This document shows, piece by piece, positions 18,596 through 27,286 of a stretch of 64,000 bases of DNA. Under the pieces are notes generated by a model. That model saw only the letters and a list, made by a program, of their open reading frames with translations. It was not told where the DNA came from and did no database searches. Position numbers and translations under genes: made by a program. The stretch is from Dorea sp. D27 (GTDB taxonomy: Bacteria > Bacillota > Clostridia > Lachnospirales > Lachnospiraceae). The stretch covers positions 1,265,263 to 1,329,262 of the forward strand of contig NZ_KQ236743.1 of assembly GCF_001185345.1 (NCBI RefSeq), given 5' to 3'. Position 1 is the first letter of the stretch; each line of letters starts with the position of its first letter.

Positions 18596-19798
18596 TTACT
18601 TCGTCAGCACATTATCTAGTGTGTCCGCCAGGACTTCCATCGCATTTCTCATCTCTTCCACCGTATTCGTCTGCGCTCCCGCCTCTATGAGCAGCGTCTT
18701 TGGCTTCAGATGCATATTATAACGATATCCCCTCAGGTATATCCGTCTCGTGAAACCGGGGTATTTGTTTGCGGCGGAAATCTGCATCTGAAGTGAAAAT
18801 GCAAGATTATCCTCTATGTATGGGTTTTTCAGATAGTCTATGTTCCCGTTGGCCTTCGTTCTGCTCAAACCGTTAAAAAACATGATCTGGGCCGTCGGCT
18901 TTCCGTTCACCTCGGTCACGAGGTGCGTCCCTTCTGCCACGCCGTCCCGGTGCAGGTCGATGACAACTTCGATGCTCGGATTCTCCTCCAGAATTTTCTG
19001 CACCTCCGGCTCTGCCAGCTGGTAAGCCTTGCTCCTGTCCAGCTTGCCGTCCACGAGATCGTAGACACCTTCATGGTGCATCGTCTGGATGCCATACTTG
19101 TCGTTCAGCAGCGTGGACAGGTAGTCGCCCATGCCCATGATGGTCGTGCTTGCATCTCCATCCTTCGAGTCAGCGAATGCTTCCTGGGAATGCGTATGGT
19201 AGATGAGGACCTTTGGGCCGTCCGACTTCTCATCTATCTTCATATCTTTCGCCATCAGCTTCTCCGCATTCAGCTCATCGGCCGAGGTCATCGTTCCACC
19301 GTCGATTACATAGAAATTACCGACGAGATACTCGTAGTTCTTCAGTTTTTCTATCGATGTATCGATTTTTGTCCCCGAAGTCTGTACGGCCTCTTCGTTC
19401 TGTTCTTTTTCGTCGTTCTGGATGAGCTTGCCGTTTTCATCGACGGCATTCTCATCGTTGGCCTGCTGTGCCAGTATCATCTCGTACGTCTCTTTATCTT
19501 CTACATCAGTATGTATGCTTGACTTCCCTTCTACATATGTACCAAGCGGCATCATATTCATGGCCGCCGTCGTCACCCAGTCTCTGAAGGAACTTCCTCT
19601 GCTCCCCTGTGTATATGCGAATCCCGGGAGATAGATCTGCTGTGATTCTTCCATGAGCATCTCGCTCAGTTCATACTTTACCTTGCCCGCCGGGTCTACA
19701 TGCGTATGCATTCCGGCATAGACTGCCAGAATGCATACGGGTACTGCAATGACTATTTTATTGATCCGATGTCTTACTTTCAAAATTAAACCACGCAC
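18596..19798 (-). CDS. spoIIP: Stage II sporulation protein P (peptidoglycan amidase/endopeptidase)
   Basis: A 400-residue SpoIIP, the cell-wall hydrolase that works with SpoIID and SpoIIM during engulfment. An N-terminal membrane anchor (residues about 13-30, IVIAVPVCILAVYAG) is followed by a variable linker rich in Glu and Asp and then the catalytic domain with VLIYHTHSQEAF, VVIDLHRDGV and LLIEAGAQTNT, the expected zinc-site motifs. The start is a GTG at 19798 with a weak ribosome binding site. It lies about 135 bases downstream of gpr in the same orientation, the conserved gpr-spoIIP order of spore formers. Confidence 0.94.
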   Translation of the reverse strand: MRGLILKVRHRINKIVIAVPVCILAVYAGMHTHVDPAGKVKYELSEMLMEESQQIYLPGFAYTQGSRGSSFRDWVTTAAMNMMPLGTYVEGKSSIHTDVEDKETYEMILAQQANDENAVDENGKLIQNDEKEQNEEAVQTSGTKIDTSIEKLKNYEYLVGNFYVIDGGTMTSADELNAEKLMAKDMKIDEKSDGPKVLIYHTHSQEAFADSKDGDASTTIMGMGDYLSTLLNDKYGIQTMHHEGVYDLVDGKLDRSKAYQLAEPEVQKILEENPSIEVVIDLHRDGVAEGTHLVTEVNGKPTAQIMFFNGLSRTKANGNIDYLKNPYIEDNLAFSLQMQISAANKYPGFTRRIYLRGYRYNMHLKPKTLLIEAGAQTNTVEEMRNAMEVLADTLDNVLTK

Positions 19799-19934
19799 CT
19801 AATCTGATTACATTTTTATTGCTGTTTTAACACTATATGATGCTGCCATCGTGATTATGTGCATGTCCTCTGCAATAAACCTTCCTCTTGTCTGCAGCAG
19901 CCGATGTCCTGACTTGCCGGCCCAGGTACCGCCC

Positions 19935-20888
19935 TTACGCAAACAGCATGTTCAGCGCCTCCGAGATGGTGAAGCTGATCCGCTTGACCGTCTCGTCTAT
20001 ATCCTTTGGCGTCACGAACATCCCGTTCAGATGCGGGGAAATGAGCTCTTTTACGAGCTCATACTTTTCTGCGGCATTGTACCCCTGCATCACGACTCCC
20101 ACTCCCCGAAGCGTCTCTGAAGTCTCCAGCGCCGCGATAAGATTCTCCATCGTATCGTTTACGATGGTGGCTGCATCTACTACGGTCGGAACGCCGATTG
20201 CTATGACCGGGACCCCTACCGTCTCTTCTGTAATCGCGTTCCTGTGGTTCCCCACCCCGGAACCGGGATTGATGCCCGTATCCGCAATCTGAATCGTACG
20301 GTTGAGCCGCTTTGAGCTTCTTGCGGCAAGCGCGTCAATGGCGATGATAATATCCGGTTCCGTCTCTTTGACTACGCCGCGGATAATCTCTACCGTCTCC
20401 ATGCCGGTCTGGGCCATGACTCCAGGTACGATGGCGCTGATAAGATGTACCTCCTCTTCCCCCATGGCATATTTCCCGTACTCTTTCACGATATGCCTCG
20501 TGATGTTAAGATTATCGGCCACATAGGGGCCAAGTGCGTCCGGCGTGACCATACGGTTTCCGAGCCCTACCACAAGGACGGAATAGTCCTTTTTGTCCTC
20601 ATCGATAAACTTCCGGAGAAATTTCATGAGCTCTTCGGACACCTCCTCGTGATACCCTTCATCTGGAACGGCCAGATTCGGCGCTTCCATCGTAATATAG
20701 GTTCCGACAGGCTTGCCCATCGTCTTGGCGCCCTTCTCTGTCTCGATCTTAACCGTGGTAATCCTTATCTCACGTTCTTCATCATAACTTTCTTCTAATA
20801 CAACCCCTTGTACTTCAACATTATCTGACTCGAAACGCTCTTTCTGTTCCAATGCCAGGTCTGTTCTGATGCTATACTTCTCAATCAT
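19935..20888 (-). CDS. gpr: Germination protease GPR
   Basis: The aspartic-type A25 protease that degrades small acid-soluble spore proteins at germination. The family opening IRTDLALE, near the propeptide cleavage site, is present, followed by VVGLGNRMVTPDALGP and IDALAARSSKRLN, which include the conserved acidic residues. The length of about 317 residues is slightly below that of Bacillus GPR. I prefer the ATG at 20888 behind GAGGGTGTGGAA; a GTG at 20894 would add two residues. Expression would be forespore-specific, though I could not point to a convincing sigma-G promoter. Confidence 0.95.
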   Translation of the reverse strand: MIEKYSIRTDLALEQKERFESDNVEVQGVVLEESYDEEREIRITTVKIETEKGAKTMGKPVGTYITMEAPNLAVPDEGYHEEVSEELMKFLRKFIDEDKKDYSVLVVGLGNRMVTPDALGPYVADNLNITRHIVKEYGKYAMGEEEVHLISAIVPGVMAQTGMETVEIIRGVVKETEPDIIIAIDALAARSSKRLNRTIQIADTGINPGSGVGNHRNAITEETVGVPVIAIGVPTVVDAATIVNDTMENLIAALETSETLRGVGVVMQGYNAAEKYELVKELISPHLNGMFVTPKDIDETVKRISFTISEALNMLFA

Positions 20889-20952
20889 TTCCACACCCTC
20901 GCTTTAGTCGTCATTTAAATGCTAGTTTTTACAATATTTTGAGAAATATGTA

Positions 20953-20981
20953 TTGACATTATGTATTCCTTGGAATAAAAT
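20953..20981 (+). promoter_or_regulatory. Promoter of rpsT
   Basis: A consensus TTGACA (20953-20958), a 17-base spacer and TAAAAT (20976-20981). The predicted leader is about 84 bases. Confidence 0.8.
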
Positions 20982-21071
20982 GAATGAGTATGTTCCGTTA
21001 GAACGTCCGTGTCCGGATCTAACGAATATGAAATCGAAAAAAGAATTTATAAGATATTGGAGGTGGACGAG

Positions 21072-21335
21072 TTGGCTAATATCAAATCTGCAAAGAAAAG
21101 AATTTTAGTAAACGAAACGAAAGCTGCTAGAAATAAGGCGATCAAATCTAAAGTTAAGACCTGTATTAAGAAAGTCGAGACTGCTGTAGCTAATAAAGAT
21201 GCGGCTGTAGCTGCAGACGCTCTTAAGACTGCGGTCAGAGAAATCAACAAAGCGGGCAGCAAAGGCGTATATCACAAGAATACCTGCTCTAGAAAGATTT
21301 CCCGTTTAACAAAAGCTGTAAACACGATTGCTTAA
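21072..21335 (+). CDS. rpsT: 30S ribosomal protein S20
   Basis: An 87-residue, very basic S20 protein that binds 16S rRNA during 30S assembly. It opens ANIKSAKKRILVNETKAARNK, the family signature, and ends SRLTKAVNTIA. The frame is open upstream, but only the TTG at 21072 has a proper ribosome binding site (TTGGAGGTGG) and gives the normal length. E. coli rpsT also uses a UUG start, linked there to autoregulation. Its own promoter and terminator make it a single-gene unit, convergent with the phosphoribosyltransferase-like genes. Confidence 0.97.
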   Translation: MANIKSAKKRILVNETKAARNKAIKSKVKTCIKKVETAVANKDAAVAADALKTAVREINKAGSKGVYHKNTCSRKISRLTKAVNTIA

Positions 21336-21357
21336 TTAGAATAGAGAATCTTTGAAG

Positions 21358-21387
21358 AACAGCCATCCCGTCAGTGGCTGTTTTTTT
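21358..21387 (+). terminator. Rho-independent terminator of rpsT
   Basis: AACAGCCA (21358-21365) pairs with TGGCTGTT (21375-21382) and runs into an unbroken T tract. Confidence 0.88.
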
Positions 21388-21487
21388 CATGCCTTCCATG
21401 GAAGTGATGTCCACTCCTTGCGGGACAGGGACGTCGGCTTACCCTCCGTCCCTGTCCCGTTTGTCATCCTGAACCTGTCCACGTTTC

Positions 21488-22129
21488 TTACAGCTTGGAA
21501 TATCCGTAGCTGTTCACCAGTGCCTCAACACGCTTTCCTTCCCCGCAGAGCGGGCAGTCTCCGGCTTCATATGCACGGTAATCCGGGAGATCTTTGCTCG
21601 TGAATATGGTCTTGATCTCCATCCCTGCTATCTTGTTCACCGCACTGAATATAGAACAGATTCCGCAGACGGTTCCGCCATAGTACAAGATAGAGTCTAT
21701 GGCCCTGTGTATCGTCTTTCCTGTCGTGACAGAAGCGGCCAGTATGAGCACCTGCTGATTCTGAATCATCCGCTGCTTGTTGTCCCGGAACATTATCTGC
21801 CCGAGCATATCGAATTCCGGCGTGATGACAGAGATATTATTGCCGGCGCTCAGCGACATGCTGCTTCCGTCGGCGAGCTGTTCCGCCATGAATGTACCGA
21901 TAACTTCCATCTCATCGAGGCAGACAAGCGTATTCACCATCGTATTGTTGACATACTCGTTCGACAGCTCCTTTGCCGCCTCTCTCGCATTGTTATGTCT
22001 CGTCTTGATGGTTGACATGTCAATGTAGGTGTTCAGGTGGGAATTGCTCGTGGCAAAATGCCCTTTCATTATCTTGATACGCGCTTTTGGGTTCTTGGCA
22101 GAACGAAGATCTGTAAATCTTGAATCCAT
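21488..22129 (-). CDS. Phosphoribosyltransferase-fold protein, paralogue A
   Basis: A 213-residue protein resembling the orotate phosphoribosyltransferase family in its C-terminal half. The segment VLILAASVTTGKT (127-139) sits where PRTases bind PRPP, but the usual pair of acidic residues just before the TTG is replaced by Ala-Ala. The C-terminus has a CPLC pair followed by GKRVEALVNSYGYS. It is a close paralogue of the next gene upstream, equal in length. Such proteins are often annotated as orotate phosphoribosyltransferases, but no pyrimidine gene is nearby. Substrate unknown; a regulatory or nucleotide-binding role is possible. Confidence 0.75.
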   Translation of the reverse strand: MDSRFTDLRSAKNPKARIKIMKGHFATSNSHLNTYIDMSTIKTRHNNAREAAKELSNEYVNNTMVNTLVCLDEMEVIGTFMAEQLADGSSMSLSAGNNISVITPEFDMLGQIMFRDNKQRMIQNQQVLILAASVTTGKTIHRAIDSILYYGGTVCGICSIFSAVNKIAGMEIKTIFTSKDLPDYRAYEAGDCPLCGEGKRVEALVNSYGYSKL

Positions 22130-22169
22130 CGGTCATACTCCTCCTTTTTATAATTGCTGTCTAAATCAG

Positions 22170-22811
22170 CTATAAACCAGAATATCCATAACTGTTCACT
22201 ATCGCATCGACTTTAATCCCCTTCCTGCAAAGCGGGCAGTCATGATCCGGATACACCTGGTATCCCGGGATTTCCCTCATGGTAAAGATGGCATGGATAT
22301 CGATGCCGGCAACCCTCGTTGCCGCACTGAACACGGCACACACGCCGCACACGTTTCCTCCGTAATAGACGACCGTGTCTATCGCCTGAAGCATCGTCCT
22401 GCCCGTATTGATGGAACCGGCAAGAATCAGCACGTGCTGTCCGCCTATCATCCGCTTCGTATTGTCACGGAACATCATCTGCCCAAGCTGGTTCTGCTCC
22501 GGCGCAACGACTGATATGTTGCTTTTGCCGTTGACAGATATCGCACCCGGCTCCATCAGCACTTCGGCCAGAAACGCCCCGACCGTCTCCATGCCATCCA
22601 GACAGACAATCGTATCGACCCGTGTGGACGAAAGATATGGCTCCGCCAGCACCCGGGCCGCTTCCCTTGCATTGTTACACCGGCATTTGACTGTAGATAT
22701 GTCTATGTAAGTATTCACATGGGAATGGCTTCTGGCGAAGTGCCCCTGCATAATCTTAATCCTTGCCTTAGGGTTTCTCTCGGAACGTAAATCCTGTAAT
22801 TTAATATCCAT
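22170..22811 (-). CDS. Phosphoribosyltransferase-fold protein, paralogue B
   Basis: A 213-residue paralogue of the neighbouring gene, sharing NPKARIKIM, GHFA, NNAREAA, MFRDN and the final VNSYGYS. Its PRPP-loop equivalent is VLILAGSINTGRT, again without the acidic pair; it also keeps a CPLC motif near the end. The frame is open to 22970, but the ATG at 22811 behind AAGGAGAGTGGGCC matches the paralogue length exactly. The tandem arrangement, 40 bases apart, suggests duplication and possibly a heteromeric complex. Function not established. Confidence 0.75.
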   Translation of the reverse strand: MDIKLQDLRSERNPKARIKIMQGHFARSHSHVNTYIDISTVKCRCNNAREAARVLAEPYLSSTRVDTIVCLDGMETVGAFLAEVLMEPGAISVNGKSNISVVAPEQNQLGQMMFRDNTKRMIGGQHVLILAGSINTGRTMLQAIDTVVYYGGNVCGVCAVFSAATRVAGIDIHAIFTMREIPGYQVYPDHDCPLCRKGIKVDAIVNSYGYSGL

Positions 22812-22918
22812 GGCCCACTCTCCTTCCTGCCATGATCTGCAATATTCGTGATTTATTAGATAATTATATTTTAACATACTGTACAGAAAATTACAGTAAG
22901 TATTCAGAAAACGGCGGG

Positions 22919-22972
22919 AATTTTGAAAGGGGTCAGACCCCTGCATACGCAGGGGTCTGACCCCTTTCAAAA

Positions 22973-22974
<2 letters not shown>
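22919..22974. repeat. 26-bp perfect inverted repeat with 4-base loop at the ilvC stop codon
   Basis: Left arm 22919-22944 and right arm 22949-22974 are perfect complements around the loop ATAC. The core is AGGGGTCTGACCCC. The right arm includes part of the ilvC stop codon. It can act as a terminator-like hairpin for ilvC, but its length, perfection and GGGGTC/GACCCC core resemble a dispersed palindromic element rather than an ordinary terminator. Confidence 0.85.
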
Positions 22975-24004
<1,030 letters not shown>

Positions 24005-24056
24005 TCATTACTTTTATCGTTAAAGGGTGATTCCTTTAGCTTCCTAATTGTTCGTG

Positions 24057-24554
24057 CTACTCTATGATCGTCACATCTTTTATGCCGCGTGACAGCCCGG
24101 TTATTCCAGTTCTTGCCAGTTCCAGTATCTCGTAACCGTCCAGCAGGTTCAGAAACGCTTCCAGCTTGGATTGAGTCCCGGTCAGTTCCACCATGAGAGA
24201 CTCTTTCTCCACATCCACTATCTTCGCCCTGAAAATGTCAGCCAGCGACACGATTTCCGCCCGCTGCGCGGGGTCTGCAAGTATCTTAACCATGATAAGC
24301 TCCCTGTAGACAGAATCCTCCGGCTTCAAAACCTTGATTTCAATCACATCTTCAAGCTTTCTCACCTGCTTCTCAATCTGGGACAGAATCAGCTCATCCC
24401 CGCTTGCCACTATCGTAATCCTCGTAAATCTCGGATCCGCAGTCACGCCTGCCGTGATGCTGTCGATACTGTAGCCGCGGCGGCTGAACAGTCCGGCAAT
24501 CCGGCTTAGCACACCTGGATTGTTGTCTACCAGCAATGAATATACTCTCTGCAT
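24057..24554 (-). CDS. ilvN: Acetolactate synthase small (regulatory) subunit
   Basis: A 165-residue IlvN/IlvH protein. An N-terminal ACT domain (YSLLVDNNPGVLSRIAGLFSRRGY) senses valine; the C-terminal half (from about 80, ELIMVKI) binds the catalytic subunit. I place the start at ATG 24554 behind AGAGGTGC, since the upstream open frame crosses the promoter hairpin. The catalytic subunit gene ilvB is not in the window, so this is a detached regulatory subunit co-transcribed with ilvC. Confidence 0.93.
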   Translation of the reverse strand: MQRVYSLLVDNNPGVLSRIAGLFSRRGYSIDSITAGVTADPRFTRITIVASGDELILSQIEKQVRKLEDVIEIKVLKPEDSVYRELIMVKILADPAQRAEIVSLADIFRAKIVDVEKESLMVELTGTQSKLEAFLNLLDGYEILELARTGITGLSRGIKDVTIIE

Positions 24555-24579
24555 ACTGCACCTCTTTTCTTCCATCACC

Positions 24580-24601
24580 AAAACAGAGTGCGTTCTGTTT
24601 T
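24580..24601. promoter_or_regulatory. 8-bp inverted repeat at the ilvN transcription start
   Basis: AAAACAGA (24580-24587) and TCTGTTTT (24594-24601) are separated by six bases and lie directly downstream of the -10 box. The position fits an operator for a repressor or a short leader hairpin. No T-box or leader-peptide attenuator was recognised. Confidence 0.5.
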
Positions 24602-24604
24602 TTA

Positions 24605-24633
24605 ATGATATCAATTTATTATGTTTTTGTCAA
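24605..24633 (-). promoter_or_regulatory. Promoter of ilvN-ilvC
   Basis: Consensus TTGACA (24633-24628), a 17-base spacer and TATCAT (24610-24605) on the minus strand. Confidence 0.82.
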
Positions 24634-24682
24634 GTGTCTCTTCTGGAAAAATAGTTTATGTCCCTTATCCAGTTTACTTTAT

Positions 24683-24711
24683 TTGACCTGCCAAAACAAG
24701 TATAGTATCCT
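24683..24711 (+). promoter_or_regulatory. Promoter of the response-regulator gene
   Basis: TTGACC (24683-24688), 17 bases, TATCCT (24706-24711), about 70 bases before the response-regulator start and divergent from ilvN. Confidence 0.6.
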
Positions 24712-24778
24712 TATAAAAGAAATAATTCGCGCAGGCCGCCTTGCCTGTTGAATCACATGCCGTATGGAGGAGGCCGAA

Positions 24779-25444
24779 ATGAAACACATACTGATTATAG
24801 ACGACGATATGTATATAGGAACTATGCTCGAAGAGCTGCTGGACAGGGAGGGCTACCGCGTAACCCGCGCTTATTCCGGCACAGAGGCGCTGCTCCTTCT
24901 GTCCTCCTGCAGACCGGATCTTATTCTTCTTGACCTGATGCTGCCCGGCCTGAGTGGTGAGGAAGTGCTGCCCCGAATCAAAGATATACCTGTGATTATC
25001 ATGAGCGCCAAGGCTGATGTTGAAGACAAGGTATCTCTGCTGCTCGGCGGCGCTGCTGATTATATCACAAAGCCCTTTGACACGAAGGAACTGCTGGCGA
25101 GAATCACCGTACAGCTCAGGAACACAGCCGCGGCAGGTATGTCCACGAACCTCATATATGACGATATAGACGTAGACACGGCATCACACACGGTCACTGT
25201 ATGCGGACAGCCGGTCAGGATGACCCGGACGGAATATGCCATCTTAAAGTTATTGATACAGCATCCTTCACACGTGTGTACAAAATCTGCCATACTGGAA
25301 CGCATAAGCGAGGACACGCCCGACTGCACCGAAAGTTCCCTCAAGGTGCATATGAGCAATATAAGGAAAAAGCTGCTGGATGCGGGCGGCAAAGATTATA
25401 TCGAATCTGTATGGGGCATTGGCTTCAAAATGAAGGAAGATTAA
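24779..25444 (+). CDS. OmpR/VanR-type response regulator
   Basis: A 221-residue two-component regulator. The receiver domain (1-115) has the acidic pocket IIDDD, the phospho-acceptor Asp in LILLDLMLPG, the MSAKAD switch Ser and the KPFDTKEL lysine. The C-terminal winged helix (about 125-221) reads TRTEYAILKLLIQHPSHV and SSLKVHMSNIRKKL, ending in IESVWGIGFKM. The ATG at 24779 follows GGAGGAGG and is preferred over an ATG five codons upstream. It heads a regulator-ATPase-permease-kinase locus and probably controls the ABC genes through direct repeats at 25448-25489. Confidence 0.94.
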   Translation: MKHILIIDDDMYIGTMLEELLDREGYRVTRAYSGTEALLLLSSCRPDLILLDLMLPGLSGEEVLPRIKDIPVIIMSAKADVEDKVSLLLGGAADYITKPFDTKELLARITVQLRNTAAAGMSTNLIYDDIDVDTASHTVTVCGQPVRMTRTEYAILKLLIQHPSHVCTKSAILERISEDTPDCTESSLKVHMSNIRKKLLDAGGKDYIESVWGIGFKMKED

Positions 25445-25447
25445 AAT

Positions 25448-25489
25448 CTTAACGATATCTTTACCTTTCTCTTAACCGCTTCCTTAACC
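25448..25489 (+). promoter_or_regulatory. Four phased direct repeats upstream of the ABC transporter genes
   Basis: CTTAAC-type heptamers start at 25448 (CTTAACG), 25459 (CTTTACC), 25471 (CTTAACC) and 25483 (CTTAACC), 11-12 bases apart, close to one helical turn. Tandem direct repeats on one face of the helix are the usual binding pattern of OmpR-family regulators, and a TATAAG -10-like box follows at 25491. Confidence 0.6.
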
Positions 25490-25535
25490 ATTATAAGCTA
25501 AACTGTCTGTATCAACAAAGAAGGAGGCTTCACAT

Positions 25536-26450
25536 ATGGATTATGTTCTGACTACAGATTCATTGAGCAAGCATTATAAACATTTTAAGGCGCTGGATCA
25601 CCTGACCATGCACGTACCAAAAGGGGCTATATACGGATTTATAGGGAAAAATGGCGCCGGAAAGACGACCCTGATCCGGCTCATATGCGGACTGCAGCAA
25701 TGCACATCCGGCGGATACCGGCTGTACGGCACCAAAGATACAGACAAAGACATTGCCAGATGCAGAAGGAGGATGGGGGCCGTCGTGGAGACGCCGTCCA
25801 TCTACCCTGATATGAGTGCCGAAGATAATATAAGGGAACAGTACCGTATCCTTGGACTGCCGTCTTTTGATGACATTCCGGAGCTTTTGAAGCTGGTCGG
25901 CCTTGAAGGGACAGGGAAGAAGAAAGCAAAGAACTTCTCTCTCGGCATGCGCCAGCGGCTCGGAATCGCAGTCGCCCTTGCAGGAAACCCGGACTTTCTC
26001 GTGCTTGACGAACCGGTCAACGGACTGGATCCACAGGGAATCATCGAGATACGCGAACTCATTCTGAAGCTGAACCAGGAACGGCAGATTACCGTTCTCA
26101 TATCAAGCCATATCCTCGACGAGCTGTCCCGTCTGGCAACCCATTATGGCTTCATCGACAGGGGCTGCATGGTGAAAGAGATCAGCGCTCAGGAGCTCGA
26201 CGCAGCGTGCAGAAAATGTACCCGCATGGAAGTCACTGACATAAACGTACTCACACGTATGCTGGATCATATGCAGCTTGAATACCAGGTGCTGTCCGAT
26301 ACGTGCGCAGATGTCTTTTCCGCTGTCGATATCACGGCCCTCGTACTGGCACTTGCAGAAGAACACTGCAGCATAACTGCCATACATCAGCATGATGAAA
26401 CGCTGGAGAGCTATTATATAAGCCTGCTGGGAGGTGAAAGATATGAATAG
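25536..26450 (+). CDS. ABC transporter ATPase, BcrA/antimicrobial-peptide type
   Basis: A 304-residue ABC ATPase. Walker A is GKNGAGKTTL, the signature is NFSLGMRQRLGIA, Walker B is FLVLDEPVNGLDP, and the switch His is in ISSHILDEL. The roughly 85-residue C-terminal extension is typical of the BcrA-like subfamily that drives efflux of, or resistance to, bacitracin or lantibiotics. It is followed, with an overlap of eight bases, by its permease gene and then by the histidine kinase. The substrate cannot be inferred. Confidence 0.93.
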   Translation: MDYVLTTDSLSKHYKHFKALDHLTMHVPKGAIYGFIGKNGAGKTTLIRLICGLQQCTSGGYRLYGTKDTDKDIARCRRRMGAVVETPSIYPDMSAEDNIREQYRILGLPSFDDIPELLKLVGLEGTGKKKAKNFSLGMRQRLGIAVALAGNPDFLVLDEPVNGLDPQGIIEIRELILKLNQERQITVLISSHILDELSRLATHYGFIDRGCMVKEISAQELDAACRKCTRMEVTDINVLTRMLDHMQLEYQVLSDTCADVFSAVDITALVLALAEEHCSITAIHQHDETLESYYISLLGGERYE

Positions 26451-27276
26451 ATTATTATGTGCTAACTTTGCACGGCTGAAAAAAGATAAGGTGTTCTGGC
26501 TCGGTATCCTATTTATGGCCGGATACGGGGCATTCCTCATATTTGGAAATTATATGGATGCAAAAAGATATGGCGAACGGTTTTACATCGATAATATATT
26601 CTTTTCATACTCTATAATGGTCGGAATAGTCTCAGCCGTGTTCTGCTGCTTATTTCTCGGTACGGAATACAGCGATGGCACAATCCGCAATAAGCTCATG
26701 GTCGGGCATACTCGAGGACGTATATACCTAGCCAACCTGATCGTGTGTACAGCCGCCGGGCTTCTTATGACATTGTCGTTCCTCATCACTGCCGCAGGCA
26801 TAGGATTCCCTCTGTTCGGCTTTTTTGTTGCAAAAGGGGAGACCGTGCTTGCCACCCTGGCCGGAACGCTCCTCATGGTAATCGCCTTCACTTCTGTCTT
26901 CACCTTCCTCAGCATGATGATACAGAACAAGGCAGTCGCGGCCGTAACCGTAGTGATGACCGTATTTGTCCTCCTGTTTACCGCCATATATCTCAGTTCC
27001 GCTCTCAACTCTCCTGAGATGTACGAAGGCTATACTTACACGGATGATGAAGGAAATGTCGTGGAACAGGAGGCTCAGCCCAACCCATCCTACGTGTCCG
27101 GTACGAAGCGCAAAGTGTATGAAGCACTTATGGACATCCTGCCGACAGGCCAGAGCCTGCAGTATGCCACTATGTCTGCCGTTCATGTATGGCAGCTTCC
27201 CGCATACTCAGTTTTAATTGCAATCGTTACAACCGGTGCCGGAATCGTCGTGTTCCGCAAAAAAGATATCAAGTAA
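26443..27276 (+). CDS. ABC-2 type transporter permease
   Basis: A 277-residue membrane protein with about six hydrophobic segments. The first is near residues 20-36 and the last near the C-terminus, and a long external loop of about 55 residues (rich in Glu, Tyr and Pro) precedes the last segment. This topology matches the ABC-2 permeases paired with BcrA-type ATPases. The ATG at 26443 follows GGGAGGTGAAAGAT and overlaps the ATPase stop; a GTG three codons earlier is possible. Confidence 0.88.
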   Translation: MNRLLCANFARLKKDKVFWLGILFMAGYGAFLIFGNYMDAKRYGERFYIDNIFFSYSIMVGIVSAVFCCLFLGTEYSDGTIRNKLMVGHTRGRIYLANLIVCTAAGLLMTLSFLITAAGIGFPLFGFFVAKGETVLATLAGTLLMVIAFTSVFTFLSMMIQNKAVAAVTVVMTVFVLLFTAIYLSSALNSPEMYEGYTYTDDEGNVVEQEAQPNPSYVSGTKRKVYEALMDILPTGQSLQYATMSAVHVWQLPAYSVLIAIVTTGAGIVVFRKKDIK

Positions 27277-27286
27277 AGGAGCTCCT

